From positions 368,501 to 432,500 of the forward strand of contig JAQGDQ010000075.1 of assembly GCA_030141605.1 (NCBI GenBank): a DNA stretch of 64,000 nt. The letters run 5' to 3'. Every line of letters starts with the position of its first letter. Within the stretch, counting starts at the first letter, position 1. A model generated the notes under the pieces. It ran no database searches and was not told the origin of the DNA. It saw only the letters and a list, made by a program, of their open reading frames with translations. The position numbers and the translations under genes are program-made. Shown one piece after another: positions 1 through 17,069 of the stretch. The stretch comes from Tubiluchus corallicola (lineage: Eukaryota > Priapulida > Priapulimorpha > Priapulimorphida > Tubiluchidae).

Positions 1-225
1 TTCGCAAAGGAATATATAAAAATATACTAGAATAAATTCTGCATCTATCGAGTGAATCGGTGTTTTGATACGCCATTTTGAATTTAGATAAGGAGAGAGA
101 AGAAAGACAAAAAGACGGAGAAAGAGAAAAAGCGAGAGAAGGGAGAGCGCAGAGCAAACGAATTGACCACGACGACAAAAGAGTGGGAAAACAGAAACAG
201 CACTCTGTCCTGAGACAGAGTATGC

Positions 226-270
226 GTGGGCGTGTGTGTGTGTGTGTGTGTGTGCGTGCGTGTTTGTGCG
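226..270. repeat. (GT)n microsatellite
   Basis: About 22 GT/GC-type dinucleotides, almost pure between 232 and 254, follow a purine-rich stretch (about 88-200). Open frames on both strands here translate to alternating Cys-Val or Thr-His and are artefacts of the repeat. Confidence 0.9.
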
Positions 271-1521
271 TGCATGCGTAAGAAAAAAGACCCGATTAGT
301 GTTAAAAATGCGAAATTTGTAATTTTCGATAAAAGCCTTAACTCTCTGACAGTTCACAATGGATCGTCATAAAATTTATGGAAATATACTAGATCAAATC
401 CCGCTTTGACTGAGGTCGTCGGACTTTTGATCTAAATTCTAGATGACAGAATAACATCATACCAAGAAAGGGTAAGGTTTCACCTATTCGCAATATCGTA
501 ATGAAACTCCACTGGAATATTAAAAAAAAAACAAATTCTGCATCGATTGACAGAGTGGGATTTTCGATTTGTGTCTTAAATTCAAGATGGTGGCATTGAC
601 GTGGCTTATTTCGAGTCGAACTTGCTTATAATCTTTCACACTAGCCAACTACAGTATCGAACTACGACGTTTGGAACGCAAAAAAACAATTGAAATAACT
701 ACATTTGTTTGACACGGTAATTTTTTATATTAACGTTGGTGACATCGCGTTGTTCCAACATATTAATAATCTATAAAAAACAAGCTACCATATTGTTTTG
801 TGAAAGGAAAGTTATATAATACGAAATGTCTTTTGTGGCTAAGAAGCAGTAGCTTTTGCATTTTTTTATTTGCAGAAATACACGTGTATTGCTTTAAGTA
901 ACTTTCTTACTTGTTTTTTATCGAGACGTCATGCACTCGCTCATTTCTAGGTCTATTCATGCACGAAATACTGAACGTAACACTCTTGCTTGATTAGTAA
1001 TACTTACTTGGTCAGCTAATCATTCAAAAACACATTATTGTTTATACAACTTTCAATAAGTTTACTACATAAACATGATCTGAAAAGCTACCTCGTTTAG
1101 CTGGAAATATCACATCAAAATCAGAATTCACCGCAATAATCCTCTCCCAGTTATTCTCTGTGAAACTACACTCGTCAGTGTTGCGAAGTTTATGCACTAC
1201 CTGAGCTACCTGCGCTTATCACTACCGGTATGTGTGACAGTTGGAGGAGCAAACAGAGAGCATTAACTCGCATGGAATCAGTATAAAAGGTGACCGGTGA
1301 TATTTATCCACCGGCTCCTAACAACGTGTTTAATGTAGCATCAGTAAATATGGCAGTGATAAAGCTTGACAGTAGCAGCAGCTAGCCAGGTGGTCTAGCT
1401 GGCACTGTTCACGAAAGCTAGCCCAGTAGGGTTTCTTGTAAATTGCCAAAAACAGGCTGATAACAGACAGACGTTCAAAAATGAATTACGTATTTTTAAC
1501 ACTAATCAGGTCTTTTTCTCG

Positions 1522-1682
1522 CGCACGCACACACTCACACACACGCACCATTACCCGTACACACCCGCACACACCCACAACCAACCACACAAACCACCCA
1601 CCCACACACACACACACACACCCGCACACCCGCACGCACGCACACACACACACACACAACACACGCACACACACACACACAC
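1522..1682. repeat. Imperfect (AC)n microsatellite
   Basis: About 160 bases of CA dinucleotides are interrupted by CG, CC and AA steps and followed by a pyrimidine-rich tail to about 1770. The open frames in all directions here (Thr-His or Cys-Val runs) reflect the repeat and are not genes. Confidence 0.9.
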
Positions 1683-4095
1683 TTTTGCCTTCTTTCTTGG
1701 TCTCTCTCTCTCGAATCTCACTCGAATTTCACTTTCTTTATCTTTTTCCCCTTTTCTCTTTCGCTCTTCCCTACTAATTATATTGATGTTACATACGGCT
1801 ACTACATCTTTACTCTTAATAGTTTCACACATTTTTTCTTTCCCGCGCGAACGTTGCGACTTTTTACTTCACACGTTAAATTCATTTTCCCACATACTAA
1901 CATTTTTAACAGCAAAAGCTACGGACAGCAATATATCCAAATGGAATCATTAAAAATACTGAGCAAATAAACGAGGCAAGCCTTACATTGAAATGCAAAT
2001 GCATTGTAAACGTAAGTAACACAGACGAACGTTTTTGTTAAATTGGTGTTGAGAAAAGTTTGAAAGAAGCTGCGCATAAGCGATGCAATATCATATTGTT
2101 AGTTTTTGCTTTCTAAGACAATTAATCATTGTACTTATATTATGAATTTGTCTTGAGCTGCGTTAACAATATCTAGCTACTGGCGGTTTACAATAACCAA
2201 AGCTTACAAGAACGGGGTCAAAGGAAATGCCATGTAGGCCATGGCGAAATGTTAGAAACTTTTTAGCAATACTAGACTTGTCAGAAAACGATTTTAAAAT
2301 TGCGGTTATTTAATGTAGTAGCGCGCTTGGTCTGTTCACAGGTAGGGAAAAACTGCATTCCCATACCAAAGCAACAGTGCTGGGACAATTTTTGCAGTGA
2401 AGCTGTTGCCAAAGGTAGCCAGAAGTTAACTTAATTTAAATTATAACAAACATTTACAAAGATTTCCGTTACTAGCTTCTTGGGTAAAAAGCCTGGTTGA
2501 ATTTTCTTTAGCTGTGAAAATTTGACGCCTGTTTAAGGCTTTGGTTGATGCCGCCTTGTTTTGCTTTAAGTTAGGCAGGAGAATTACTATATAGCAGCAA
2601 CTTGCTGGAGAGTGTTCACACAAGAAGCGGCTACGACAAAGAAAAATAACTCAGGTTATGTTGTGAAAGAAATTGTTTTTATAGACTTTCTTATATGTGA
2701 AGTAGACCACTATCAAGGTTTGTGGAGGTTACTCGGTTATTGGGGGTTGCAAGTGCTAACTCAGCTTTAGAAGTGGTTGTAATGTAAAAAGAGGGTGAAC
2801 CTGTAATTCCCATTTAAAACAAGTCGCGCGCAATTCAAATACTGTAAACTTATGAAAATCGTTACAGCTCTAAATTCCGAAAAATTCGAAATTAGTCACG
2901 ATTACTCCCAGGCATTCGTCTCCTCGAGTAGCGTGATACTGCAATAATTGTATAACCCCTTTATTGAAATCTTATTTGACGAGACAAGAGTGAAAAGGCA
3001 AAGCAAACATGAAGAGGTGAGACGAAACGGCGGCTCTCGACGTGTAAGCCGCTATAAGTTGGTGATAAAACCCACTTTACGATGATTACATGTTTAGCAA
3101 CAGTTAACGGAAGCTGCTGTGGCTGATCGTTTTAACTCGGAAGTGTTAAAGTCGTGTTGAAAAAATTCTGCTCCTGTCAGGCAGGGTGTTGTTCGAAATC
3201 CAACTTATCCTAGCAGAGGATTTGGCGAAAGTTCAGATCCGTATGTGTAAATTAATACTAGGACGAAACTTTATTGATTATGACAGCGGTGTGTAAGCAC
3301 TTAAAGCTTTAGACTAAAATCTTTAAAAAACCGAAAAACAGAATTAGTGTTAAATTTTCCAAGTAAGATTCAGAGGTACATAGTTGTATCGTTGCCTGCC
3401 ATTTCAAACAAGTACGCAATTAAAGAAAATATCAATCCATCTCTGAAGAATTTTTATAGAACTAATCCCAACATTTATCCTGGTATTCTAAATGTCTCAG
3501 AGGACCTCGACGATTTCAGCGTTTGAAGAGTATTGCTGTTTGCTGGGAGGCAATTTTTAACACATTAATGATAAGAACTTAATACGATGTCAAGCAGATA
3601 TTTAACATTTAGAACGGTGTTTCATTTGCAGTTTTACTTTTGTAATTAAACGAACATTTCTTAAATAAGTACGATTCGAAACAGTTAGATTTGCACTTAC
3701 GCTATGGTAATATTATGTGTAATTATTTTGTTCTTGTTATTTCAGCCTGATCATTGCTGCAAAATCCGAAATAAACCATTTTGATTCAGCAAAAACTTCC
3801 ATAGTTATAAATGTCCACTAAATGGTAGTAACAAGAACTCTAGCAAATAAGACACAAAACGTTTTTTTAATATTTTATTATTTTCAAAATGCAGCCAATT
3901 TAATACATGTAAACTCACTCTATTTAGTCTGAGAGCAAATAAAAGTTATACTTTTGTTTGTGAATTTATTTCAAATACGTTTACCATCAGCAGTAATATC
4001 AGCAGCGAAGAAACCGAAATGATAACAACAGTGTTAGTTGTATACGCTTATTTAAATTTTAAATCTTCACATTTTAATTTTTTGTCGGCTGAAGA

Positions 4096-4101
4096 TTTAT
4101 T
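4096..4101 (-). terminator. Candidate polyadenylation signal of the glycosyltransferase gene
   Basis: A canonical AATAAA on the minus strand lies about 170 nt past the stop codon at 4273, a usual distance for a short 3' UTR. The hexamer also occurs by chance in AT-rich DNA, so the assignment rests on position only. Confidence 0.45.
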
Positions 4102-4272
4102 GAAATGGTACAGGTCGAGATATTTTTCTCGACGGTTTCATACGAGTGTTGTATAATTACCTACGTTTCACACGTGAAATAAATAAATCAAATAAATAGT
4201 TATGTTATTCAGTTTTTGTCACACGAATGTATGAAGTTTCATGCTTAAATGAAAGATTGCTTTCATCCTTCA

Positions 4273-5370
4273 CTAACTATTCACTATCTCTGCATCCCAG
4301 TTGAGTTTTTTCGGTTTTTTTGGAAAGACGATGTAAGCATCGCTCCATGTATCTAGAAGTTTACTATATATACATTTTCCACCTTTATTGTCTTTCTTAC
4401 GCGTGTGCAGCCCTGGCTCAAACATGTGACAAATTAATGTTTCATTTTCACTGCAAATGTTATTGTAAAGCGTGTAGATGTGGTTCTCATTGAAATAATA
4501 ACCTGTATATGTCTCCTGCGCAACAGTTTTTCCACGCTGAAGTCTTTTAGTCCACATATTTAGCAGCAGATCTTTTTCGCCTGGAATATACGGGACGAAG
4601 GAGGAATCTTTCAATTTTTCAAACACCCAATGAAGAAATTTCGACCACACATGTGGCATGGGAGCTAAACCCCACGGTCCGATAAGTGGGTTTAAGTAAA
4701 CCGTGTCATTGCATTCTGCACACAGTGGGTTTCTGTACTGTCTACGACCTCCAACATTTCTTCCGACGTTCCGTCCGGTGGTTAATGTTTCAGCGCCCAC
4801 GTCAGCGTCATCCTTGTAGAAGAGCAGGGCGGCTTTTACCCACTTGTAGTAGTACCTAGAAAGTACCATGTCATCTTCTATTATAATACCGTACCATCCT
4901 GGTTTTTCTGAAGGCACCCAACAAGTAAACCACTGCATATGAATCCCTTTATTGCTAACACTAACAAGAACTTCCTTTTCGCCGTAAGGCCACTCGAACG
5001 CATTAGCAATCGAAAGAGTTTCCTTGGAAATGTGTGGATTTCTGTCTATGCAAATCTTTAATCGTACGTCATCACCATCATACTCTGCGGCGGCCAGAGA
5101 ATTTAGCAACCTCCTCAAGGACCAATGTCTATTCATTGTCAGTACTGCAATCTCCAGTTGGAAGGGATCGTCTTGCATAACGACGCCTGGACCAGGTGAC
5201 GAGACAGAAGACGCTTCTGGTCCTGCGTGCATTGAAGTTGGTTGGACCAAGCTACCACGATTACTCTTCTGGCGTTTTTTCTCCATCTGATCTCGCCTTG
5301 AAAAAATTGCCATGGTAAAGATCAACACGCATAGAACCACGGTGCGTTTCACATGTATACGTTTCATCAT
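4273..5370 (-). CDS. Type II membrane glycosyltransferase-like protein (365 aa), single exon
   Basis: The product looks like a Golgi glycosyltransferase of the GT-A/GT2-like type. Residues 1-9 are basic (MMKRIHVKR). They are followed by one hydrophobic segment at about 10-24, a signal anchor, then a charged, Pro/Ser-rich stem to about 70. The catalytic-like region opens with a beta strand and turn at 72-82 (EIAVLTMNR) and a helix (LRRLLNSL). An acidic EDD triplet at 165-167 follows a hydrophobic strand (GIIIEDD) and fits the metal-binding DxD-type site. Possible N-glycosylation sites are N221-D-T and N309-E-T, and the C-terminal half is Cys/Trp rich. The frame is uninterrupted from the first ATG; two ATGs are adjacent and the first is taken. 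Donor, acceptor and linkage cannot be inferred. Lack of introns could mean an intronless family or a retrocopy. It is isolated from other genes by more than 5 kb. Confidence 0.7.
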   Translation of the reverse strand: MMKRIHVKRTVVLCVLIFTMAIFSRRDQMEKKRQKSNRGSLVQPTSMHAGPEASSVSSPGPGVVMQDDPFQLEIAVLTMNRHWSLRRLLNSLAAAEYDGDDVRLKICIDRNPHISKETLSIANAFEWPYGEKEVLVSVSNKGIHMQWFTCWVPSEKPGWYGIIIEDDMVLSRYYYKWVKAALLFYKDDADVGAETLTTGRNVGRNVGGRRQYRNPLCAECNDTVYLNPLIGPWGLAPMPHVWSKFLHWVFEKLKDSSFVPYIPGEKDLLLNMWTKRLQRGKTVAQETYTGYYFNENHIYTLYNNICSENETLICHMFEPGLHTRKKDNKGGKCIYSKLLDTWSDAYIVFPKKPKKLNWDAEIVNS

Positions 5371-8300
5371 GGTACCAGTTTAACACACAGTTCTTAAGCA
5401 AGGACATTCAGAAAATTATTTGTCACAATACGTCATGTGTTCACATTACTTAGTTATTACTGACTTCGTAGAAGTTGTAAGTATAAATTACTAAAATTGA
5501 AATTATTTGCTACTATACACACGATAAGTTCTAAATCTATATAGTAGTAATAGCTAAAGTAGAATATCACTCAGCTCTTCGGCACACATGATCAAACCAA
5601 ACCGGCATTATGGGGGTAGTGGTTCACTTATTTCCTCTGGCTATTTTTCGTGTTTAAGTGTCATCCTGCGCCCATATGAATTGGTTACTAATTATTTTAG
5701 CGCGTATAACTTCTGTTAGTAGGCGTATGCTCGTGAATAAGTGGGTTAGCCGTACTGTAACAACCTTACGAAAAAGAAACAAACAAATTTGGAATAATTT
5801 GGTATAATTAATATACGTATAGATAACACTCCATAGACCCCTAGTGTTAAGCTAGAACGTGCAAGCTGTAAAGAATCTGATTTGTGGCCGTCGCAAAGTG
5901 ATATTTAGTAAGAAGAGACACTATCAAAAAACAAGAAGGTATAATAATGACAAGAATATAACTAAAATAAAAATTCCGTAACAAAAGCGAATCTTCACAT
6001 GAAAACAAGAGCGCAACAAGTCACTTTTACGTTTTTTATGCAGACAGTGTACAACGAGCAAAGAAAGTTTAATGACTCTTCAACGTCAAAATCAACCTTC
6101 AAGGTTTAGGAAGCTGATCGAATTTAAAGGTCATTGAAATCACCAATATCTGTAGGCGAAACCCCTTCAAGGATCCTTTAGAAGAACTTTGACGCTGCAA
6201 TCTTTGGTCACATCGGCGGACGATCATGATCACACGCTTGACCATGAAGTGTTTGAGAGGTGTTTTATGGACAGCGAATAATAGCTCTTCTGAACACCAA
6301 TCAATTGTACGATCGTCACAGTAGGCCTAAAACTCATTTGAATTTAGCAATAACTTAATCATTTAACTAATATGCATGTTAAGGAAACATAAAAATCCAT
6401 GTTGAAAATGGTAAATAGTTTTCAGATGATGCTAATTTAAATTTATGTTAGAGATTACACTAGTAGTGTAGCTTAGACAGATTTAGCGCTGTGTTCTAAA
6501 TTTTAGCTTTTTTCATAATGAAAATGTTTTAATCGAGTTGATAGTTTATTCAGAAAACTGCAGTAGGAAGGACGAACAAGAAAGAAGCGCGTTAAAATAC
6601 GTAATAAATTTCATTTACAGAGATGGGAATCTCTCTTATATACTGAGACGTTTAAATGCTAACTTAAATTTCTGTAAATCACTCGTTTGCCAATTGTGCA
6701 GTAGGCTAGCCACCTAATTTTGCAAAAAGTGGATTTTTTGGAATTTGAAATGCCAACTTTCAAGCTTCGAAACAACTATTAAAGACATTTCAAAAATGTC
6801 AAGTGAAACTCATATATACGGCAGACTATCTAAATGGTAGTGCCATTATTAGCACACAGTAACTAATTTTTAACAGTAGCTTCACAAATTTTGTGTGTGG
6901 TGACTGCCGACATCTGTAGCAGACAGTTACTACAAACGCTACTAACATAAGACTTGGCATATAAGTTAAACATACTGCATATCGATGGAACTAGTACTAA
7001 ATGCTATCAAATTTTGATGAACGAACCAAAACGGTAACTAACCATGATACGATTAATCAAGTAAACCTCAACAAGTATTGATTTATCTGTATAATTTATA
7101 ATGTATATGTTTTCGAAACACACTACATATGATAGTGCGGAATCTAGTACCTCGTCAATGCGAATATCATGTTGTTTACTGGATTAATCGGACAAGCTGG
7201 AGATGCAACGATTTGATTCGTCTATACAGTTCAATACAAGATACCACGAGCTCTGAAACTCCAGTAATTTATCTACATAATGAGTTAGGAAATCTTGGTT
7301 AATATTTTTACTGAATTAACTCATTTATCCTGAACGTTTTAGCTTTTAGCTGCTTTTAGTGTTTACTTTTTAAATTATCATTACTTCAGTTTTACTGACA
7401 TACCTACTTTTCGAAACAAAATACTATCGATGATCGATTATAATCACTTGATTGATTGACTGATTAACTAGTAAGGCAACAGCAACGAAAAGAAATTTAT
7501 AACAAGAAAATTAAGTTTTTCAACCCTAATTAGCGTGTTAACCATTTTAGTCACAGCAGAAACACTGAGACACAGCCGCTACTTGTGTGATCGCTGCTTG
7601 AAGCAAAAATAAATAACGCTCTCTAACAGAGACAAATAGACTAATTGGCACTTTTGCGGTCAGACAACCTCATTTAATTAAACCACACGCAATTCAGACA
7701 TTTGCACTAAGAGTGGCAAAGTTGGAAATAACAAAAATAAGGATCTTTTAGTTAAAACCATTCTTGCAGTCGAGATGCTGCTGGCAAACACTAAATGCTG
7801 GCCAGTCACAAAATTACAGTTATCGCGTTTCTCTTTTTTCTCTAAGGGTTTTTTAAAAAAGCATCTATATGCTTGAGAGTTTAGCTGGACAAGATTACTT
7901 CCTAAACTTCACATCACAATTCAAGCGCAACTTTCATAGAAGTCCGCTTCGTTAATTAGAGTAAACCTCTCCATTTGGAAACAAAACAATAAATGACATT
8001 TTGCGAGCGCGTTTTCTTTTGTATTTATTTTCTCAAAATAAATAAAGAAAATAGTCAAGCAACAGGTCTAATAACAAACGCAGCAAGAATTCGAAGACCT
8101 AAACCGCCTAATGACAAATTATAACAAGTTTTTATCCTTTGTTATGACTTTCCTCGATTTAAGTAAACATTGTGGGTTTGTACAAGTACAATATGCCTAC
8201 AAACAAGATTTATAAATCATTAGAAACACCCTTTACCTCTTTTCTCGCTCAAGTTTTCTTTTTTGGCTGAAGTTGCAAATTTAACAAACTTAGTAAAGTA

Positions 8301-10743
8301 AAAAACGTAGGACTTACCTAAAAGTTTCATGCGTGCAAGGCTTTGCAAACCCACTGAACATCAACCAGCGTCTCCGATCTCAGTGACAAGATAACGATGT
8401 TCTGATGAGTCGTCAATCTCCGTGAATGGACAACAAAAACAGAAAAGCAACGCCGCAACTGGTGCTCCGTCCTGTCTAGTAACAAGTCTTTAGTTCAGTG
8501 ATTACCCAAGCAGTTACAGTGTTGTTGCCGTCTGAGCAAAAAGCCAGTTCGGTGGTGATAATGCAAAGAAAGGCTTGGCATAAATAGACATAATACCACA
8601 GGATTCTGCATAATGGTTTAAGTCCTAATGCACCTACAGAGCAAGTCTGCCGAGTCTTCTAAGTATAAAGCATCTACTTAAACTTCAACGAGCAGCTTAC
8701 AAAAGCAACCAAAACAAAAGTACTAGTGTTCAGCTTCCAACGGTCAGTTCCTACTGTAATCTCGTAGCACAGAACAATGTACTTACTCCGATGTATCCGA
8801 TTCAATTGGAAAATATTTTAATATTTAAAAATGTTTGGAGTGTTTTTGCAGAATTGCTTCTTATTTTTTTCCCAGAAATTCTATTTGATCTTCATCCTCC
8901 AGAATTTCAAGTTTAAGTGATAAATGTAATTTAAATACATTAAGTACTAGTTCAGTTTTTAAATGCTAGTTCAGCTCACAGTAGCTACTAAAAATCGATA
9001 TTGGTGTTCTTTCTTGTGAAATGGTCGCATGCTTCGAATTTACCAAATTACATAATATTTTACAAAGATAAGGAAATTATTTCAATGTTTTAAATTTTTG
9101 CAACAAGTCTGTCAAAATTAGATACATTTAATTACTGTTCAAAACGAACGAGCGAACAGACAGACAGACAAACAAACGCTCTCACAAATTTCTGTGCTCT
9201 ACGTGAATAAAATAACAAGAGCCACACAGTTACCAACTGATTTTCAGTCAACGATATCAACTTTTAACGCGAAACAGCAAGAATAATCTGTTTTAGTCAT
9301 TCGATGTTGTTATTCATTAATCGTGACGTTTTTTCAATTTTTTTGATCAAATAATTTCAGAATAGGATTTAGTGATCAAGAACATAGAAGTGGCGTACAT
9401 TAAAGATATAGAAAGGCGCATTAAAACACATCTATTTGCTTGGTAAGCACTAAATTAGCTTAATAATTACATCGTGCATCTTTGCGCTGGCAATAAACAT
9501 TTTCGTGCGTACAAATAAATAGGGCGGGTGATTCAAACGAAAAAGTCACTCGCAACAAGTTACGTACAAGTATTGGACGATTTATAAAAAACATTATTAG
9601 AAAAGTAGCTAAATACCGCAAAAAATGTTGCGCACAAACCTCACAGGGCGCTTCAAAAACAATGTGGATGAATGAAATACGCAATTAATAAAATAAAAAA
9701 ATAAATAGAATAGAAATAACTGAGATAACGAAACAATTGTTCGAAAAAATCATTGAAAAAATGTGCGTTAGCTGAAACCAAAAATACTTTTTTGTGCTAC
9801 TTAACATTATTTGGAACCATACTGATTAAATATTTTTCTTACATTCTATTTTGCTCAGTTGCATGTTCAGTAGCAAGTGGTAAACTACAAGTAATGTAGC
9901 TACGCTTAACGTACAAAGATTTATGGTATTTGCAGTTATTTTTCAGCAATTTGTTCGAATTTTCTGTCAAATTTACCCAAGTGTTGAGCTGGCCTTAGGC
10001 TTAACCGAACTAACTCTTGGTTACCAAAAACCATATTTCACTTGCTAACAAGACATGATCATCAATATCCCCAACCTCCTAGTCATAAGGTTAAAATGCC
10101 ACCATTCTGCTTGCCTGGATGTCTTCAAAGTAAACTTACAGATACTACTCAATACACAGGGGAATTTGTTAAAAAATTACATGTATTTTAATAGTACTGC
10201 ATAAATGCATGACAGAATATTCAGTATAAAACGGTAATTTAAGACAATAAATAACACTTAAACTAAACTACATTTAAATACGAAAAAATAATCTTGCAAT
10301 AGTTTAAGAGATTACTTTTTAATCGATATTTATATAAATACGAACAAAATTTTTGTGATAGCCAATAGGCCCATATCTTAATTTTGCATTATCATTTAAG
10401 TCTGGAGCTAAAAGAAAATTATAAAAAATTCTTTTAGAGTAGTCAAGTGACAGTCTGTCTTTTACTTAAATTATTAATTTTTTTAATTATTTAAATATCG
10501 ACTTAAGTTGACCAGATTGGCAGCTGTAATCACTCAAATCATCCAATAGAGAGTGTCCACATTGCAGCATCTTTTAAAGAAAGCGAGGCCATAATAACAA
10601 CGATAAATTAGATTGTAAATTGTCGTATGATAACAATAAATTTAATTAGTTATTATAATCTTAATGTCAAGACAATTATTAAAATAATGGTAGAAACCCA
10701 GAATTACAAACATTAAAGAATGAAATGTAAAAAAGTTGGAATA
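5371..10743. other. Spacer without recognisable gene
   Basis: About 5.4 kb of AT-rich DNA with only short, low-quality open frames (for example 9460-9684). I see no conserved motif, RNA gene or structured repeat beyond a short GACA/AACA run near 9155-9177. It presumably holds the promoter and any 5' non-coding exon of the glycosyltransferase gene, but I could not place them. Confidence 0.5.
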
Positions 10744-10811
10744 TAGCCTGCATTTGAACCAAGGACTTTCTCCTTACAAGCCAGATGCCTTAGACCACTA
10801 TTCAACCATAT
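10744..10811 (-). mobile_element. tRNA-like element (SINE head), Thr-like
   Basis: Read on the minus strand this resembles a tRNA. An A-box-like region (GTGGTCTAAGGC) is followed by the 7-nt loop CTTGTAA at 10780-10774, which places TGT at the anticodon position as in tRNA-Thr. A B box with the T-loop TTCAAAT (10758-10752) comes next. The anticodon and acceptor stems do not pair well, so it is not a functional tRNA. It is best read as a tRNA-derived SINE head or tRNA pseudogene. It lies just downstream of the 3' end of the five-exon gene. Confidence 0.55.
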
Positions 10812-10987
10812 TTTAAAATTTATCTAGGCAATCCAAAGACCAAGGAATATCATATTCAAAAATACTCAAAATAAAAAAATTAATCTAATTGGAATACTTC
10901 TAGTCAAGTGCATGCAGTCTGACATTGGATGTGCCAAATTTTGTTATAAAAAATGCTATAAAAATGAACTTAGCACTGCCTTGATCA

Positions 10988-11062
10988 CTGGGGCATATGG
11001 TGGCTTCATAGTCAAAAGTGCTTATAAGCAGAAGGCTCTGGTTCAAATCCAGACTGTATTAC
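10988..11062 (+). mobile_element. tRNA-like element (SINE head), Ile(TAT)-like
   Basis: On the plus strand, an A-box-like segment (TGGCTTCATAGTC) is followed by the loop CTTATAA at 11021-11027, with TAT at the anticodon position. A perfect T arm follows: TCTGG (11037-11041), TTCAAAT, CCAGA (11049-11053). The acceptor ends do not pair, so this is a tRNA-derived SINE or tRNA relic. It faces the opposite way to the Thr-like element about 0.2 kb to the left. Confidence 0.6.
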
Positions 11063-11133
11063 ACTTTTTCGTATTTCCTGACTTTCAAGTCTGGTATTAA
11101 AAGTTGTGAGTTGGAACCATCACTAACAATAAA

Positions 11134-11139
11134 TTTATT
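11134..11139 (-). terminator. Candidate polyadenylation signal of the five-exon gene
   Basis: AATAAA on the minus strand about 205 nt beyond the stop codon at 11344. It is the nearest canonical signal. The assignment is positional. Confidence 0.5.
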
Positions 11140-11343
11140 TGGTTTTATGTTCATAAGAGCAAAGTAATCATAAAAATACAATTTGTAAAATACAACATTT
11201 CCAAACTCAACATTAAAAAATTTAATATTAATTTAAAATAAAAAAATAACATATAAATGTTTTTACAACAACAATGTGCATTGTCAAGCATTATGCACAC
11301 CATGAACTGTTTTGAAAACTACTTTGTTGTTAGTTAAAAATTT

Positions 11344-16178
<4,835 letters not shown>

Positions 16179-17069
16179 TCTAAAAAAGAACGTACAGAAA
16201 TAGATGCTGAAATATTGAAGATTTACCTTATGCTATCAAATAACAAACAAGAAAAGTTTGCTTATTTTCCTAACTGCACGACAATCTAGCTCTTACTGCT
16301 ACATCTGCATAACAACAAAATACTAGATTTGCAAGATAACAATGACTTTTTTAAAACAACCATGTTTTATTGGATTTTTTCGGATGATGCCAATTTTCAT
16401 TTGGGTGATGTTGTGGGGGTGCTTACGTTGTACGTGTATGTAATAATGCTAGCAGAAATTGTGATTTCTATTAGTTAAAGAACATGTAGCTTCACTAAGA
16501 CAGTTTTTCGTTTTGATTTTTTTCTTTGTGAAATTTAAAGTGTTCTTAAATCAATAACATTAGTTTGCTAGTCTATCTGCAAAACTACCATTCATCGTAA
16601 GAAACATGCACCATATGACACATGTAAAATACATGTAAAATATGTAGTTTTATTATGAAATATATTAATATGTTTTACTTTTTAGAAGAACACTTGCTAA
16701 AGATATTTAGCAAATGGCATAACTGAATGGCATCAAAACCTGTAGTTGTAGCTGTCGGTGTTTCCTGACTATTCAACCTTATGTAGAAAAACTACGCAAA
16801 AAACTGCGATGTTCTTTTATTACAGGAACACAGGGATATTTCAATTAAGTAAAATGTATAAATTTGTGCAAAAATCCAGGTTTTCCATTGTGCTTACTCA
16901 GCGATGACTGACATGTTATCACTACGCTCTTTGAAAGGTCGCTTTTCCAGTTGTAGTGTTCATCATGTGGAAGGAAATTATTAATAATTGCATGGAAAAA
17001 TTAGCTATAAATAATAACCACTTTAATAATAAATACAACAATTAATGTGATAATCAACCATGGCACAGT

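Larger units (their letters stand above)
1..4095. other. Spacer without recognisable gene
   Basis: I see no conserved coding region here. All open frames are short and those at 78-281 and 1481-1832 are translations of purine-rich or GT/AC microsatellite sequence. The stretch holds the two dinucleotide repeats listed separately and otherwise unique AT-rich DNA. It could include 3' untranslated or regulatory sequence of the glycosyltransferase gene at 4273-5370, which is transcribed toward it. Confidence 0.5.

Noticed and set aside
1180-1226. Minus-strand A-box-like GTAGCTCAGGTAGTGC suggesting a tRNA-derived SINE
   Set aside because: No B box or anticodon arm follows at the right spacing.
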